Shown piece by piece: positions 36,358 to 45,234 of a stretch of DNA of 64,000 bases. The position numbers were made by a program, and so were the translations under genes. The DNA comes from Variovorax sp. DXTD-1 (GTDB lineage Bacteria; Pseudomonadota; Gammaproteobacteria; Burkholderiales; Burkholderiaceae_C): the NCBI RefSeq assembly GCF_003984625.1, contig NZ_RWKH01000005.1:171233-235232 (forward strand), in the 5' to 3' direction. Numbering within the stretch: position 1 is the first letter of the stretch; each line of letters begins with the position of its first letter. The notes under the pieces were generated by a model. That model did not search any database and was not told where the DNA came from. It saw nothing but the letters and a program-made list of their open reading frames with translations.

Positions 36358-36759
36358 ATGAAGGAGCGTAGGCGCTTGAGCGAATTTGCTGGCATTCTGG
36401 TTCTCGTCGCCGTGCTGTGCCTGTGCGCCTACGTGGTCATCAGCGGACAGGCGTTCGAGAGAAAGGTCAGGGGCGTCCATGCCGACGAGGATCGCAGGAT
36501 CGCGGAATTGCTGGCCACTGGCGTGCCAATGCGAGCGAGGATCCTGTCGGTGTCCGACACCGGAACGCGGCTGCGGCCGCATCACATCCGCGCCGCCGTG
36601 CGGCTCCTCGTGCACGAATCCGATGGAACCGAGCGCGAGCTGAGTGGCCTCATCTCGATACCGCCGCTGCGCATTCCGATGCTCGTTCCCGGGCGCGAAG
36701 TCGTAGCAAGGGTTGATCCCATCACGAAGGAGTTCGTCGTCGACTATGGAAAAGAGTGA
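36358..36759 (+). CDS. Small membrane-anchored protein next to VgrG
   Basis: 133-residue protein with one N-terminal helix (FAGILVLVAVLCLCAYVVIS) and a soluble C-terminal part (VRLLVHESDGTERELSGLIS, then PMLVPGREVVARVDP) that looks like a small beta-barrel or OB-like fold. Starts GTG 36337, ATG 36358 and TTG 36376 are all possible; GAAGGAG lies before the TTG. Its position directly after vgrG and before the DUF2169 gene suggests an accessory or immunity-type role. Not recognised. Confidence 0.6.
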   Translation: MKERRRLSEFAGILVLVAVLCLCAYVVISGQAFERKVRGVHADEDRRIAELLATGVPMRARILSVSDTGTRLRPHHIRAAVRLLVHESDGTERELSGLISIPPLRIPMLVPGREVVARVDPITKEFVVDYGKE

Positions 36760-36815
36760 ATCTCTTCATCTCTGCGCATGACGCCCGTGCATGATCCATC
36801 GGACGGGGCATACGC

Positions 36816-39416
36816 ATGAAGACCGTCAAGCCCTTTCGCCTCAGCGTACTGTCGCGGCCGCATCGCTGGAAAGGCGGGGACGTCCTCGGCGTGGCGGTGA
36901 TGGCTCTCGCCAGCCTGGAGAAGTCGCCCCGACTCTTTTCCGAGCAGGAGCTCTGGGAGACGGTGACCGGGGAAATCGGTCCGGGCGCGGTGTTCGACCT
37001 GGGGGTTCCGAAGGCGGTCCCCGAGTTCCTGGTGAGCGGCCATGCCTACACGGCGCACCAGACGGAAAAGACGGTCTGCGCGGTGCGCGTGCTCGTGGGA
37101 GGTCTGGAAAAGTCCCTCACCGTCTTCGGGGACCGCTACTGGCTCGACGGCCGCATGACCGAGGCCCTTCCCTTCGAATCGATGAGCGTCGGTTGGGAGC
37201 GCGCCTACGGCGGCGCCGGCGTCCCTGAGAACCCACTGGGCATAGGCACCCAAGACGAGGTGATCAACGGCGTTCTGACCTGCCGCCTTCCGAACGTGGA
37301 GGATCCGCGCCACCGCATCGCGACGCGGGGCCAGCGGGTCGCACCCGCCGGGCTAGGGGGGCTCGCGCCCGAGAGCCCCGCGCGAATGTCCTTGATGGGC
37401 AGCAAGTACGGCGCCGACTGGCTGCAAAACGGCTTTCCGGGCTTTGCCGACGACATGGACTGGCGCTACTTCAACGCTGCTGCGGCAGATCAGCGGTGGC
37501 CGCAGCTGCAGGCGCTGCCGCCTGGCGCGCCGTACGAAATACTGAACATGCATCCTACGCAAGCGGCATTGCGCGGCTGCCTACCGGACTGGCGGGCGCG
37601 TTGCTTCTGCAGCTTCAACAAGGATGGCACCGGTCTGCTGGAAGCGGAACTGCGCCTCACGACCGCCTGGTTCTTTCCGCATCTGGAGAGGGTCGCCCTT
37701 ATCTGGCACGGCGGCATACCGATCGAGGAAGACGATGCATCCGACATGAAGCACCTCATGCCGGCGCTCGAGCTGCCTTCTGAACCGCGTCCGCTCGAGC
37801 ACTATCAGGATGTGCTGCTCAAGCGTCTCCAGCCGGGACAGAACCCGGGCTATCTGCTGCGCGATGCCGATCTGGCGCCGCGCAGCGTACTGGGTTCCTG
37901 GAAGGCGGGGGAGGTGCCCGACGTGATGAACCGTCCCTTGCCGAGGAACTTGCAGGCGGGCCGACAGCGAGACTACGACGTACGGCGCGCCGAGCTTCTT
38001 GCCGAGGGGTTGGATCCCGACCGCTACATCGCGCCGCCGATGCCTGCGGAGCGGATCACCGCGCTCGAAGACCTGCCGGAATTCCTCGAACGCATGGAGG
38101 CGAAGATTTCCGAAGCGAAGCAACAGGCGGCCGAGGCGCAGGACGCAGGGGCGCGCCTTGACGAAGCCGGCAGGAAGATGGAGGCCGATGCCGGCCTGCC
38201 CGCTCAGGCTCCGCCGGCTCACACCGATCCGGAGGAACAGATCCGCCAGTTGGACGAGTTGGACACGCTGCCGCAGTCGAACGACGGTGCCGCAGCGGAT
38301 TCGCATGCACAACTGAAGGATCGCCTGGCCGCGCAGATCCGGGAGAGCTATCTCCATGCCGCTCATCTTTCGCCGGCCGCGCCGCCGATGCCGTCGTTTC
38401 GCGCGGCCAAGATCAGGCGTCGCCTGGAAGCCGCTCCGGCGGACGGTCGCGATTTCGCGCGCATGAGCATGATCGGCGCGGACCTCTCGGGAATGGACCT
38501 GCGCAACGCCAATTTCGCTGGGGCGGTCTTGACGGATGCAAACCTGAGTGGCGCGCTACTCGACGGCTGCGATTTCTCGCGCGCGGTGCTGTCCCGCGCC
38601 AACCTGACACAGGCGTCCTTGCGTCATGCCACCCTGGCATCGGCCAACATGGCTGGTGCCACACTGGCGGGAACCGTGCTCTCTCATGCGCAACTCACGG
38701 ATGCCAATTGCCAGCAGGTCCGCTTCAGCGGCTGCAATTTCGAGCATGCCGTGTTCGAGCGCACGGACCTCTATGAGGCCGAGTTCAGGGCGTGCGATCT
38801 GCGTGGCTCCAAATGGCAGCAGGTAAACCTGTTCCGGATGAGCTTCGGGGACATCGCGTTCGACGAGGCGACGATCGAGCAGGTCCTGTGGGTGGAGTGC
38901 ACCTTGCGCCGTGTGTCGTTCGCCGGTGCGCGCCTTGTGCGCTGTGCCTTCGCGTCGACGGACTGCAGTGAGGCGGTCAGCTATGCACGGGCCGAGTTGA
39001 CGACCTGTTCTTTCACGCAAGGCACATCGCTTGCTCAGGCCGTGTTCAGCGGCGCGATGATCAAGCAGTCCAGCCTCCGGGGCGTGGACCTCGCGCGGGC
39101 CGACCTGAGCGAGGTGCGGCTCGATGCCTGCGACTTTTCCGAGTGCGGGCTCCAGTCGGCGCGATTCGATCGGGTCATCGGTGGCGAAAGCCTGTTCGTG
39201 CGGGCCGACTTTACCGGGGCTTCGCTGCGCCATGCCAACCTGATCGATGCCAATCTGTCCAAGGCCGTGCTCAGCTTCGCGGACCTCAGTGGCGCGAACC
39301 TTTTCCGCACCGATGTTTCGCAGGCCCTGATCGATGGCTCGACCCGATTGGACGGTGCCTACACCCACGGCGCCAAGGTATGGCCAGCACGGCGTTCGAA
39401 AGGCCGGGCCGCGTGA
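36816..39416 (+). CDS. DUF2169 domain and pentapeptide-repeat protein (T6SS-associated)
   Basis: 866-residue cargo or adaptor protein. Residues ~1-300 are DUF2169 (FRLSVLSRPHRWKGGDVLGV ... VGWERAYGGAGVPENPLGIG ... FNAAAADQRWPQLQALPPGA). Residues ~400-520 are acidic/Ala-rich and probably coiled coil. From ~540 to the end there are tandem pentapeptide repeats of the A(D/N)LSG type (ADLSGMDLRNANFAGAVLTD ... LRHANLIDANLSKAVLSFAD). DUF2169 proteins are adaptors for T6SS effectors in many Proteobacteria. Its 3' end overlaps the next gene by 37 nt. Confidence 0.88.
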   Translation: MKTVKPFRLSVLSRPHRWKGGDVLGVAVMALASLEKSPRLFSEQELWETVTGEIGPGAVFDLGVPKAVPEFLVSGHAYTAHQTEKTVCAVRVLVGGLEKSLTVFGDRYWLDGRMTEALPFESMSVGWERAYGGAGVPENPLGIGTQDEVINGVLTCRLPNVEDPRHRIATRGQRVAPAGLGGLAPESPARMSLMGSKYGADWLQNGFPGFADDMDWRYFNAAAADQRWPQLQALPPGAPYEILNMHPTQAALRGCLPDWRARCFCSFNKDGTGLLEAELRLTTAWFFPHLERVALIWHGGIPIEEDDASDMKHLMPALELPSEPRPLEHYQDVLLKRLQPGQNPGYLLRDADLAPRSVLGSWKAGEVPDVMNRPLPRNLQAGRQRDYDVRRAELLAEGLDPDRYIAPPMPAERITALEDLPEFLERMEAKISEAKQQAAEAQDAGARLDEAGRKMEADAGLPAQAPPAHTDPEEQIRQLDELDTLPQSNDGAAADSHAQLKDRLAAQIRESYLHAAHLSPAAPPMPSFRAAKIRRRLEAAPADGRDFARMSMIGADLSGMDLRNANFAGAVLTDANLSGALLDGCDFSRAVLSRANLTQASLRHATLASANMAGATLAGTVLSHAQLTDANCQQVRFSGCNFEHAVFERTDLYEAEFRACDLRGSKWQQVNLFRMSFGDIAFDEATIEQVLWVECTLRRVSFAGARLVRCAFASTDCSEAVSYARAELTTCSFTQGTSLAQAVFSGAMIKQSSLRGVDLARADLSEVRLDACDFSECGLQSARFDRVIGGESLFVRADFTGASLRHANLIDANLSKAVLSFADLSGANLFRTDVSQALIDGSTRLDGAYTHGAKVWPARRSKGRAA

Positions 39417-40465
39417 CGCTGGAGGAACTGCTCGACAAGATCCGCCACGGCAGTCCGGTCGTCGGCGTGGACGGAAGGCACTGGAACCTCCGCGGACTCG
39501 ATCTCTCGGGCGCGATCCTGGACAAGGTGAACCTTGGTGGCGCCGACCTCTCGGGCGCGAACCTGGAAGACAGCATGCTCACCCATTGCATCTTGTCTGG
39601 AAGCGATCTTTCCCAGGCCAACCTCGCGAGCACGAAGTTCTTCCGCTGCGACTTGCAGTCCGCGAGGATGATCGGCGCGATGCTCGAAGGCGCGGGTTTC
39701 GTGGAGTCGAATCTGGTGGAGACCGTGCTAACGCAAGCCAATCTGACGCAGGTCTTCTTCGGCAGTTGCCAGCTGCAGCGCGCGCAGTTGCAGACCTCGC
39801 ATCTCGAGCGGACCGGATTCGCTCAATCGCAACTGGATGGCGCCAGTTTCGCGGGTGCCGCAATGAGCTTCGCCACCTTCCACCGCCTCGACCTGAGCCG
39901 CATCGACCTGCGCTCGGCCCGCGGCGAAAGCGTAGTGTTTGCCGAGTGCGATCTGAGCCGCCAGTCGTTTGCGGGGCTGGAGTTCTGCCGGTGCCAGTTC
40001 ACCGACAGCCGGTTGGAACACGCCGATTTTTCTGGCGCGCGGCTCGTGCAGAGCAACTTCAAGGGCGCATTTCTGCACGGTGCGTCGTTCGCGGGCGCCG
40101 ATGCGCGGCAGACCCTTTTCATCGAGGCTGGGTTGCATGACGCGGACTGCAGGAACGGCCGCTTCGACCAGTCTCTCTGGGTGGACGCCAGACTCGCGCG
40201 CACCAACTTCGGCGGTGCGCACTTGCCCCTGAGCGTCTTCCATCGCGCTTGCTGCACGGAGGCCGATTTCAGGGGGGCTGAACTGCAGGACGCAGATTTT
40301 TCGTATGCAGACCTGACGCAAGCCAATCTGGTCGATGCGCGCTTTCTTCGTACGCGTTTTCACCGCGCAACGCAGCAGGGCGCGCTTTTCTCCAGCCGTG
40401 GTGGCATCATGGAAAACGAGCCGGAACTCTACAAGGCGCAGGCGTGGTCTGGACCACGACCATGA
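39380..40465 (+). CDS. Pentapeptide-repeat protein (T6SS cargo module)
   Basis: 361-residue protein made almost entirely of pentapeptide repeats forming a right-handed quadrilateral beta-helix (NLRGLDLSGAILDKVNLGGA, later SFATFHRLDLSRIDLRSARG). ATG 39380 overlaps the preceding gene by 37 nt. It resembles the C-terminal part of its neighbour and may be a paralogous extension or partner. No enzymatic motif. A quadrilateral helix may mimic DNA or act as a structural adaptor; function here is unknown. Confidence 0.85.
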   Translation: MASTAFERPGRVTLEELLDKIRHGSPVVGVDGRHWNLRGLDLSGAILDKVNLGGADLSGANLEDSMLTHCILSGSDLSQANLASTKFFRCDLQSARMIGAMLEGAGFVESNLVETVLTQANLTQVFFGSCQLQRAQLQTSHLERTGFAQSQLDGASFAGAAMSFATFHRLDLSRIDLRSARGESVVFAECDLSRQSFAGLEFCRCQFTDSRLEHADFSGARLVQSNFKGAFLHGASFAGADARQTLFIEAGLHDADCRNGRFDQSLWVDARLARTNFGGAHLPLSVFHRACCTEADFRGAELQDADFSYADLTQANLVDARFLRTRFHRATQQGALFSSRGGIMENEPELYKAQAWSGPRP

Positions 40466-40496
40466 GCCGCAACGCATCCAGCAAGAAAGGGAATCA

Positions 40497-41162
40497 ATGA
40501 TGAATGTCATTCCGTTGCGCGCAACGCCCAGCGACCAGACGCCAGTGCATGTGCTGGGCCGCTTGGCTTCCTTTCTGCCCGACGGGCAGCTTGGCGTCGA
40601 GGACGAGAGCGGCAGCATCTGGATCTGCCGCCGTGCGGCCAGTTGCCTGCTGAAGCCCGAGATCGGCGATGAGGTCCTGCTCTCCGGTCCCGACCGGGAC
40701 AGGGTCTGGCTGATCGCGGTGACCGAACAGGCGGATGCGTCGGCCAGTCGCATTGACGCCCCGGGAGATCTGACGCTCGGCAGCATCGAGGGTGCCGTCT
40801 CCATCGAGAGTGCCGGCAACGTGCGGCTCCGAAGCGGCGCCACACTGGAAATGGAAAGTCCGCGATGGGTGCTGCGGGCCGAGAGTGGAGACTGCCACGT
40901 CGTCAACATGCGGTTCACGGCTGAAACCGCAGACGCCACCGTGGGGCGCCTGCGGATGGTCGGCAAAGTGCTCGAAACGTCCGTGGACCGCCTCGTACAG
41001 ATGGCGCGCAATGCCTTGCGGCTGGTGGACGAGATCGATCAATCCCGCGTCGGGCACCTAGACTGCAAGGCGACGGAAACCGTGCGCATCCACGGCCGGC
41101 ATACGCTGGTGACGGGTCAGGACCTCGTCAAGGTCGACGCGTCGCAGATCCACATGGGCTGA
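40497..41162 (+). CDS. DUF3540 protein (T6SS-associated)
   Basis: 221-residue protein. Start at ATG 40497 after AAAGGGA. Features include LGRLASFLPDGQLGVEDESG, a beta-rich core (GDLTLGSIEGAVSIESAGNV) and a C-terminal DETIDxSRVG-like stretch (VDEIDQSRVGHLDCKATETV). This pattern and its place between DUF2169 and DUF4150 genes fit DUF3540, a conserved neighbour in T6SS PAAR-like modules. Probable adaptor or spike accessory. Confidence 0.82.
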   Translation: MMNVIPLRATPSDQTPVHVLGRLASFLPDGQLGVEDESGSIWICRRAASCLLKPEIGDEVLLSGPDRDRVWLIAVTEQADASASRIDAPGDLTLGSIEGAVSIESAGNVRLRSGATLEMESPRWVLRAESGDCHVVNMRFTAETADATVGRLRMVGKVLETSVDRLVQMARNALRLVDEIDQSRVGHLDCKATETVRIHGRHTLVTGQDLVKVDASQIHMG

Positions 41163-41176
41163 GAGGAGCTGTCGCG

Positions 41177-41569
41177 ATGTTTGCCAACTGCCAGTTGATG
41201 GGAATGGACCTCGCCTTCCCGGACGTCTGCAAGACACCACCCGCCGCCATGGCGCCCATCCCCTATCCGAACATGGCTCTCGGGCCGATGGCGGTCCCCA
41301 ACACTTGGAACATCTTGTTCATGGCGATGCCGGCACACAACATGGCCACCACGACGCCGATCACGCTCGGAGACACCGTGGGGGCGGGCGGCGGCATCGT
41401 GTCGCAGACGTTCATGAGCCAGTCGCGGCACGTGACCGGCGCATTCACGGTGCTGTTGCGCGGCACGCCGGCGACGCGCGTGACCAGTCTCACGTCCCAG
41501 AATCGCAACAACATGGTCGGCATGCGCATCGTGCCGAGCCAGTGCAAGGTATTGATTCTCGCGGCCTGA
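41177..41569 (+). CDS. PAAR-like DUF4150 protein
   Basis: 130-residue protein with the DUF4150 signature (MDLAFPDVCKTPPAAMAPIP, then LGDTVGAGGGIVSQTF). DUF4150 domains are PAAR-like tips that sharpen VgrG and recruit cargo. No C-terminal toxin is present; the sequence ends soon after the domain (QCKVLILAA). GAGAGGAGC lies before ATG 41177. It closes the vgrG/DUF2169/pentapeptide/DUF3540/DUF4150 module, and the next gene is on the opposite strand. Confidence 0.9.
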   Translation: MFANCQLMGMDLAFPDVCKTPPAAMAPIPYPNMALGPMAVPNTWNILFMAMPAHNMATTTPITLGDTVGAGGGIVSQTFMSQSRHVTGAFTVLLRGTPATRVTSLTSQNRNNMVGMRIVPSQCKVLILAA

Positions 41570-41578
41570 CTGTCCACC

Positions 41579-42391
41579 CTATGCGGCGGGGCGCGCCGTC
41601 GCCGTCCCCGCCAGCGTCACCTGCTGCGGAAACCCCACCCACACCGCCAGCGCCGAGTAGTTGTCGCGCGACTCGTCTGCCTTGGCTTCGGCCGCGCGGC
41701 GCAGCAGTGCGAGCCACTCTTCGGCACTGTCGGCCAGTTGCAGCGAGCGTTCCATCACCTGCTGGGAGATGAGCTGCCACAACCCGTCGGTGCACAGCAA
41801 GAATGCATCGCCGTCGGCGAGCCGCTGCGGCGTTGACACAGTGGTCTCGGCCGTGGCTCTTGCGCCCAGCGCGCGGTACAGCAGGTTGGTCTTCACCAGC
41901 CGCTCGCCGCCGTTGGCTCCGTTGCCCATGGCGGCTTCGCCTGAGCGCTCCGACAGGCTGTGGTCTTCGGTACGCTGCATCAGCGCTCCGCGGCGAAACC
42001 AGTAGAGGCGGCTGTCGCCCACGTGGGCCCAGCAGGCCTGGCCGCTGGTGCGGTCGACGAAGAGCGAGACGATGGTCGCGCTCATCCGGCTCTGGTCGGC
42101 GAGCTCCCGCTGCTTGGCAAGGATGGCGTCGTTGGCGGCTTTCACCGCATGCTGGATGTCTTCTTTTTCGACCGACGGGTTGTCGACGAAGGTGTTGAGC
42201 GCGGTGTCGACCGCAATGCGCGCGGCCAGCTCGCCGCCCGCGTTGCCGCCCACGCCGTCGCTCACGACGAAGCAGGCGTTGTATTCGTCGAGGTGATAGC
42301 CAATGGCGTCCTGGTTGCCGCTGCGCTCGCCCACGCAGGAGAACTGCGAGGTGGAAATGGGAACCGCGAAAGCACGGGTGGTTTCAAGCAC
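41579..42391 (-). CDS. PP2C-family Ser/Thr phosphatase of the T6SS phosphorylation switch
   Basis: 270-residue PP2C phosphatase with GNQDAIG, VSDGVGGNAGGE, AHVGDSRLYWFR, TDGLW and DNYSALAV motifs supplying metal-binding acids. GTG 42391 is chosen: AAGGAGG precedes it by seven bases, and longer frames lie inside tagH. It corresponds to PppA-type regulators that counter a PpkA-type kinase acting on the FHA protein. It overlaps the 3' end of tagH by 8 nt, so the two are co-translated. Confidence 0.9.
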   Translation of the reverse strand: MLETTRAFAVPISTSQFSCVGERSGNQDAIGYHLDEYNACFVVSDGVGGNAGGELAARIAVDTALNTFVDNPSVEKEDIQHAVKAANDAILAKQRELADQSRMSATIVSLFVDRTSGQACWAHVGDSRLYWFRRGALMQRTEDHSLSERSGEAAMGNGANGGERLVKTNLLYRALGARATAETTVSTPQRLADGDAFLLCTDGLWQLISQQVMERSLQLADSAEEWLALLRRAAEAKADESRDNYSALAVWVGFPQQVTLAGTATARPAA

Positions 42392-44327
42392 GGCGTGCCT
42401 CCTTGAGTCGTTCCATTTCCTTGTCGTAGGCCTGCTGGAAGGCGCGGCCGAAGACGGCCTGGAAATCGTCCTCGACAGCCGCCGTGGTTTCCGCATGCAG
42501 CTTCTGCAACTGGCGCCACAGGCGCGCCTCGCGGCCGCCGGGCAGCAGCTTTTCGCCGAGGCCGCCGTCGTGCGGCGTGGCGGTGTTCAGCGCCGTGGGG
42601 TCGAAGCGCTTCAGCACCGTGAGCAGCGCGGCGCGCATGCCGGCCACCATGCCGAGCTGATGCGACTGCAGGTCGCCGAGCGCGTCATGCACGGCGGCTT
42701 CGGGCGACAGGAAGCCGGGCATGCGCGCGCCGAACATCTGCATCAGCACGGCGCGGCCGTTGGGAAGAATCTTGAAGGGGTTGTTTTCCTCGTCGACGAT
42801 CATCGTGATCTCGGCGCGCACTTCGCGCTTGAGCATGGCGCGCGACGAGAGCAGCTCGATGGTGCCGTCGGTGAACGCACGCATGAGCCGGCCTAGGCGC
42901 CGCATGGCTTCCGCGTCGAGCGGCTGCTGGCCGGCCACGTCGGGTACGCCGGCGCCTTCGAGAAAGGCCCTGAAGAGATCGTCCGATGAGGATGACGGCG
43001 AGGCCGGCGTTACCGTCGGTGCCACCGCGGCGACCACCGGCGAGGGGACAGCCGGTGGGGAAGCGACAGGCTGAGGTGCCGGCGTCGCTGGCTCAGGCGG
43101 TGCGGCAGGTTTCGATGCCGATACTGCTGGTGCTGGTGCTGGTGCTGGTGCTGGTGCCGGCGCCTCCACCGGCACTGCAGCCGACTCCGCCTTCTTCGGC
43201 TTCGCAGCAAGCGGCGGATCGAAGGCCACCGGGTTCGGCGGCCTGAACTGCGCGGACACTTCGCGCGCATGGTTCGAATGGCTGTGCCCTTGCGGCGTGG
43301 CGACGGGCCTGGCCAGCAGGTCGAGTGCGGGATGCACCTCGCGCAGCGGGTCCTCGTGGGTCAGCGCGGTCGGGCGCGGATCGGAAAGCGGCGAGGGCGC
43401 GTTGCTGTCGGCGGCAAAGAAAGAGAGCGGGTCCACGCCGCGCTTCAGCGCCACGTCGGACATGTCGGTGGCCGAGTGGGGATTCAGTTCGGAGAGCGGA
43501 TCGACCGGGTTCCTGCGCGCCTGCGAAGGCAGCTCGAAAGGTTCGTGCGCCATGGGGTCGGGCATCGGCTCGGGCGCGCTCTTTTCGCGGCGCGGCGCAT
43601 TGGCGAGGATGGCATCCCAGTCAGCCGCGGAGGGAATCTGCGAGGCGCTCGTTCGAGTGCTTGCTGGGGGCGTTGGCACCGATGCCGGCGGCGGGGCGAA
43701 CACAGGCGGCGCTGCATGTTCTTTGGGCTCTTCCGGCGCAAATGCCGGCACTGCCGCAGAAGCTTCGACGCGCGGGGGGGCCGATGCCGGCGGCGGCATG
43801 GCCACGGTGACAGGCTGCGTATCGCCGATGGGCAGCGCGCCCGCGCCGAAGAGATCGGAGAACACATCGGAAACCGGCGCGTCCGGCAGCAACGAGCTCA
43901 TGGGCGCTTGCGCCTGTGCCATGGCGTTCGCCATCGGAACATCGCGCAAAGGCGCGGTGGGCTGCTGCGGAGCCGGCATCACGGGTGCGGCCGGTGCGAC
44001 GGCGGCGGCGCGATGGCCGCTCGCCGCTTCCAGCACATAGCTTCCGATGGTCACGCGGTCGCCGTCGGCCACCGGCGATTCCTGCTCGTGCTGCAGCGTG
44101 CGTTCGTTGACGCCGATGGGCAGCACCGCGCTCATGTTGCGCAGCACCGCCACACCCTTGTCGTCGAAGCGCACGGTGGCCTGCAGGCGCGAGATCTGGC
44201 GCTGCTCGTCAGGCAGCACAAGGTGGTTGTCGGGGCTGCGTCCAATCGTTCCACCGGGCGCCGCAAGAAGAGCCGAAGGCCCCGACGTTACCGGCTTGCC
44301 GGCATGTTCGATCACCGTCCAACGCAT
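42384..44327 (-). CDS. tagH: FHA-domain T6SS protein TagH (Fha)
   Basis: 647-residue regulator. Residues ~1-100 form an FHA phospho-Thr-binding domain (GTIGRSPDNHLVLPDEQRQI SRLQA, i.e. GRS..N-L-LP..ISR). A long Pro/Ala-rich linker follows, including an AP repeat encoded by a hexanucleotide array. The C-terminal ~190 residues are the T6SS TagH domain (FRAFLEGAGVPDVAGQQPLD, then NPFKILPNGRAVLMQMFGAR). In PpkA/PppA systems phosphorylation of Fha triggers assembly. The kinase gene is on the + strand at 59204. Confidence 0.93.
   Translation of the reverse strand: MRWTVIEHAGKPVTSGPSALLAAPGGTIGRSPDNHLVLPDEQRQISRLQATVRFDDKGVAVLRNMSAVLPIGVNERTLQHEQESPVADGDRVTIGSYVLEAASGHRAAAVAPAAPVMPAPQQPTAPLRDVPMANAMAQAQAPMSSLLPDAPVSDVFSDLFGAGALPIGDTQPVTVAMPPPASAPPRVEASAAVPAFAPEEPKEHAAPPVFAPPPASVPTPPASTRTSASQIPSAADWDAILANAPRREKSAPEPMPDPMAHEPFELPSQARRNPVDPLSELNPHSATDMSDVALKRGVDPLSFFAADSNAPSPLSDPRPTALTHEDPLREVHPALDLLARPVATPQGHSHSNHAREVSAQFRPPNPVAFDPPLAAKPKKAESAAVPVEAPAPAPAPAPAPAVSASKPAAPPEPATPAPQPVASPPAVPSPVVAAVAPTVTPASPSSSSDDLFRAFLEGAGVPDVAGQQPLDAEAMRRLGRLMRAFTDGTIELLSSRAMLKREVRAEITMIVDEENNPFKILPNGRAVLMQMFGARMPGFLSPEAAVHDALGDLQSHQLGMVAGMRAALLTVLKRFDPTALNTATPHDGGLGEKLLPGGREARLWRQLQKLHAETTAAVEDDFQAVFGRAFQQAYDKEMERLKEARRA
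43127..43156. repeat. Five perfect CTGGTG hexamers within tagH
   Basis: CTGGTG is repeated five times without error, encoding alternating Ala-Pro on the - strand within TagH's linker. Because the unit is six bases, slippage would change linker length without breaking the frame. Confidence 0.9.
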
Positions 44328-44376
44328 GGCATCTCCATCTTCATGTCGAGCTGCGGTTTGCTGCCGGCTTCAGCGC

Positions 44377-44781
44377 TCAACGCTTCATTCGTTTGGCTGC
44401 TTCGAAGGCAGGGCCCCACACGGGGTGCTTGCGTTCTGCAACGCTCAAGTCGAAGTTCGGGAACGTATCGAGCAGCTTGCGAAACTGTGTGCGGCATTCG
44501 GGCACCTGGTTGGCCACGCAGTAGCTGAACGCCTTGAGCTTCATGGCATCGAGCCGCGTGCCGGGCTCCGCGGCCTCGAACACCGAGACGCCGCCGCTCT
44601 TGAGCGTGGCAATGGCCTTGGCATAGTCCCCTTCGTCATACGCCTGTTGCGCGCGTTCGAGCGTGGTGCGCGCCACTTGCTGGCTCAGGCGTTCGGGGTG
44701 CGGCGGTTCGGGCGGGTGCGTGGTCGTGCAACCAGCAACGAGGAATAAGGCGAACGCCAAAGCAGGCAGACATGACTTCAA
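44377..44781 (-). CDS. tssQ: T6SS-associated lipoprotein TssQ
   Basis: 134-residue lipoprotein. From the TTG start at 44781 the signal peptide is MKSCLPALAFALFLVAGC with the lipobox VAGC and acylated Cys18. GGAGA lies five bases before the TTG, while no ATG or GTG gives a normal leader. The mature part is a TPR-like helical repeat (LERAQQAYDEGDYAKAIATL). TssQ homologues accompany T6SS clusters of Burkholderiales. It lies upstream of tagH on the same strand (49 nt), so TssQ-TagH-phosphatase form one operon. Confidence 0.82.
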   Translation of the reverse strand: MKSCLPALAFALFLVAGCTTTHPPEPPHPERLSQQVARTTLERAQQAYDEGDYAKAIATLKSGGVSVFEAAEPGTRLDAMKLKAFSYCVANQVPECRTQFRKLLDTFPNFDLSVAERKHPVWGPAFEAAKRMKR

Positions 44782-45234
44782 TCTTCTCTCCAACCTTGCG
44801 AAAGGCAATGCTTGATATGACAGTGTGCAGCTGTCAGGAGACAGGCACACGATACCCACGCGATATGCGACTCGGTTCGTGCGCACGACCTCGATAATAC
44901 AAGCTGAGAGGTCGCTGGCGCTGGCGGTTTCGTCCACCGCGAGCCTTCGAGGTGTTCGCCCACCTTAGTCACGCGAGCCATTGCGAAGGCCCGTTCATGC
45001 GCATCTTGAGCGGGCCGTTACTCACCACTTCGACCACGGGCGCGCCGGGTTCACGCCTTCACCTGTCGTCGGGGTCGATGTCGTGCCAGAGGCCCTTACG
45101 CTGTGCATTCGTTCACACATTGCGCATGCGCCTTCTGCGGGTGCTACTTTTGGCCGCTTCGAAGCGGGTGCGGTGGCTTACATAATCCAACAAGCCTGCC
45201 CTCGCTCCGAGCGGCGGCCATCTCAGGGAGCCTC
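44782..45234. other. 453-nt divergent intergenic region between tssQ and vgrG-2
   Basis: No supported gene on either strand. A - strand TATTAT (44894-44899) could be a -10 element for tssQ-tagH-phosphatase, without a good -35. The + strand vgrG-2 start has GGGAG just upstream at 45226-45230. Short open frames seen here have no plausible product. Confidence 0.5.
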
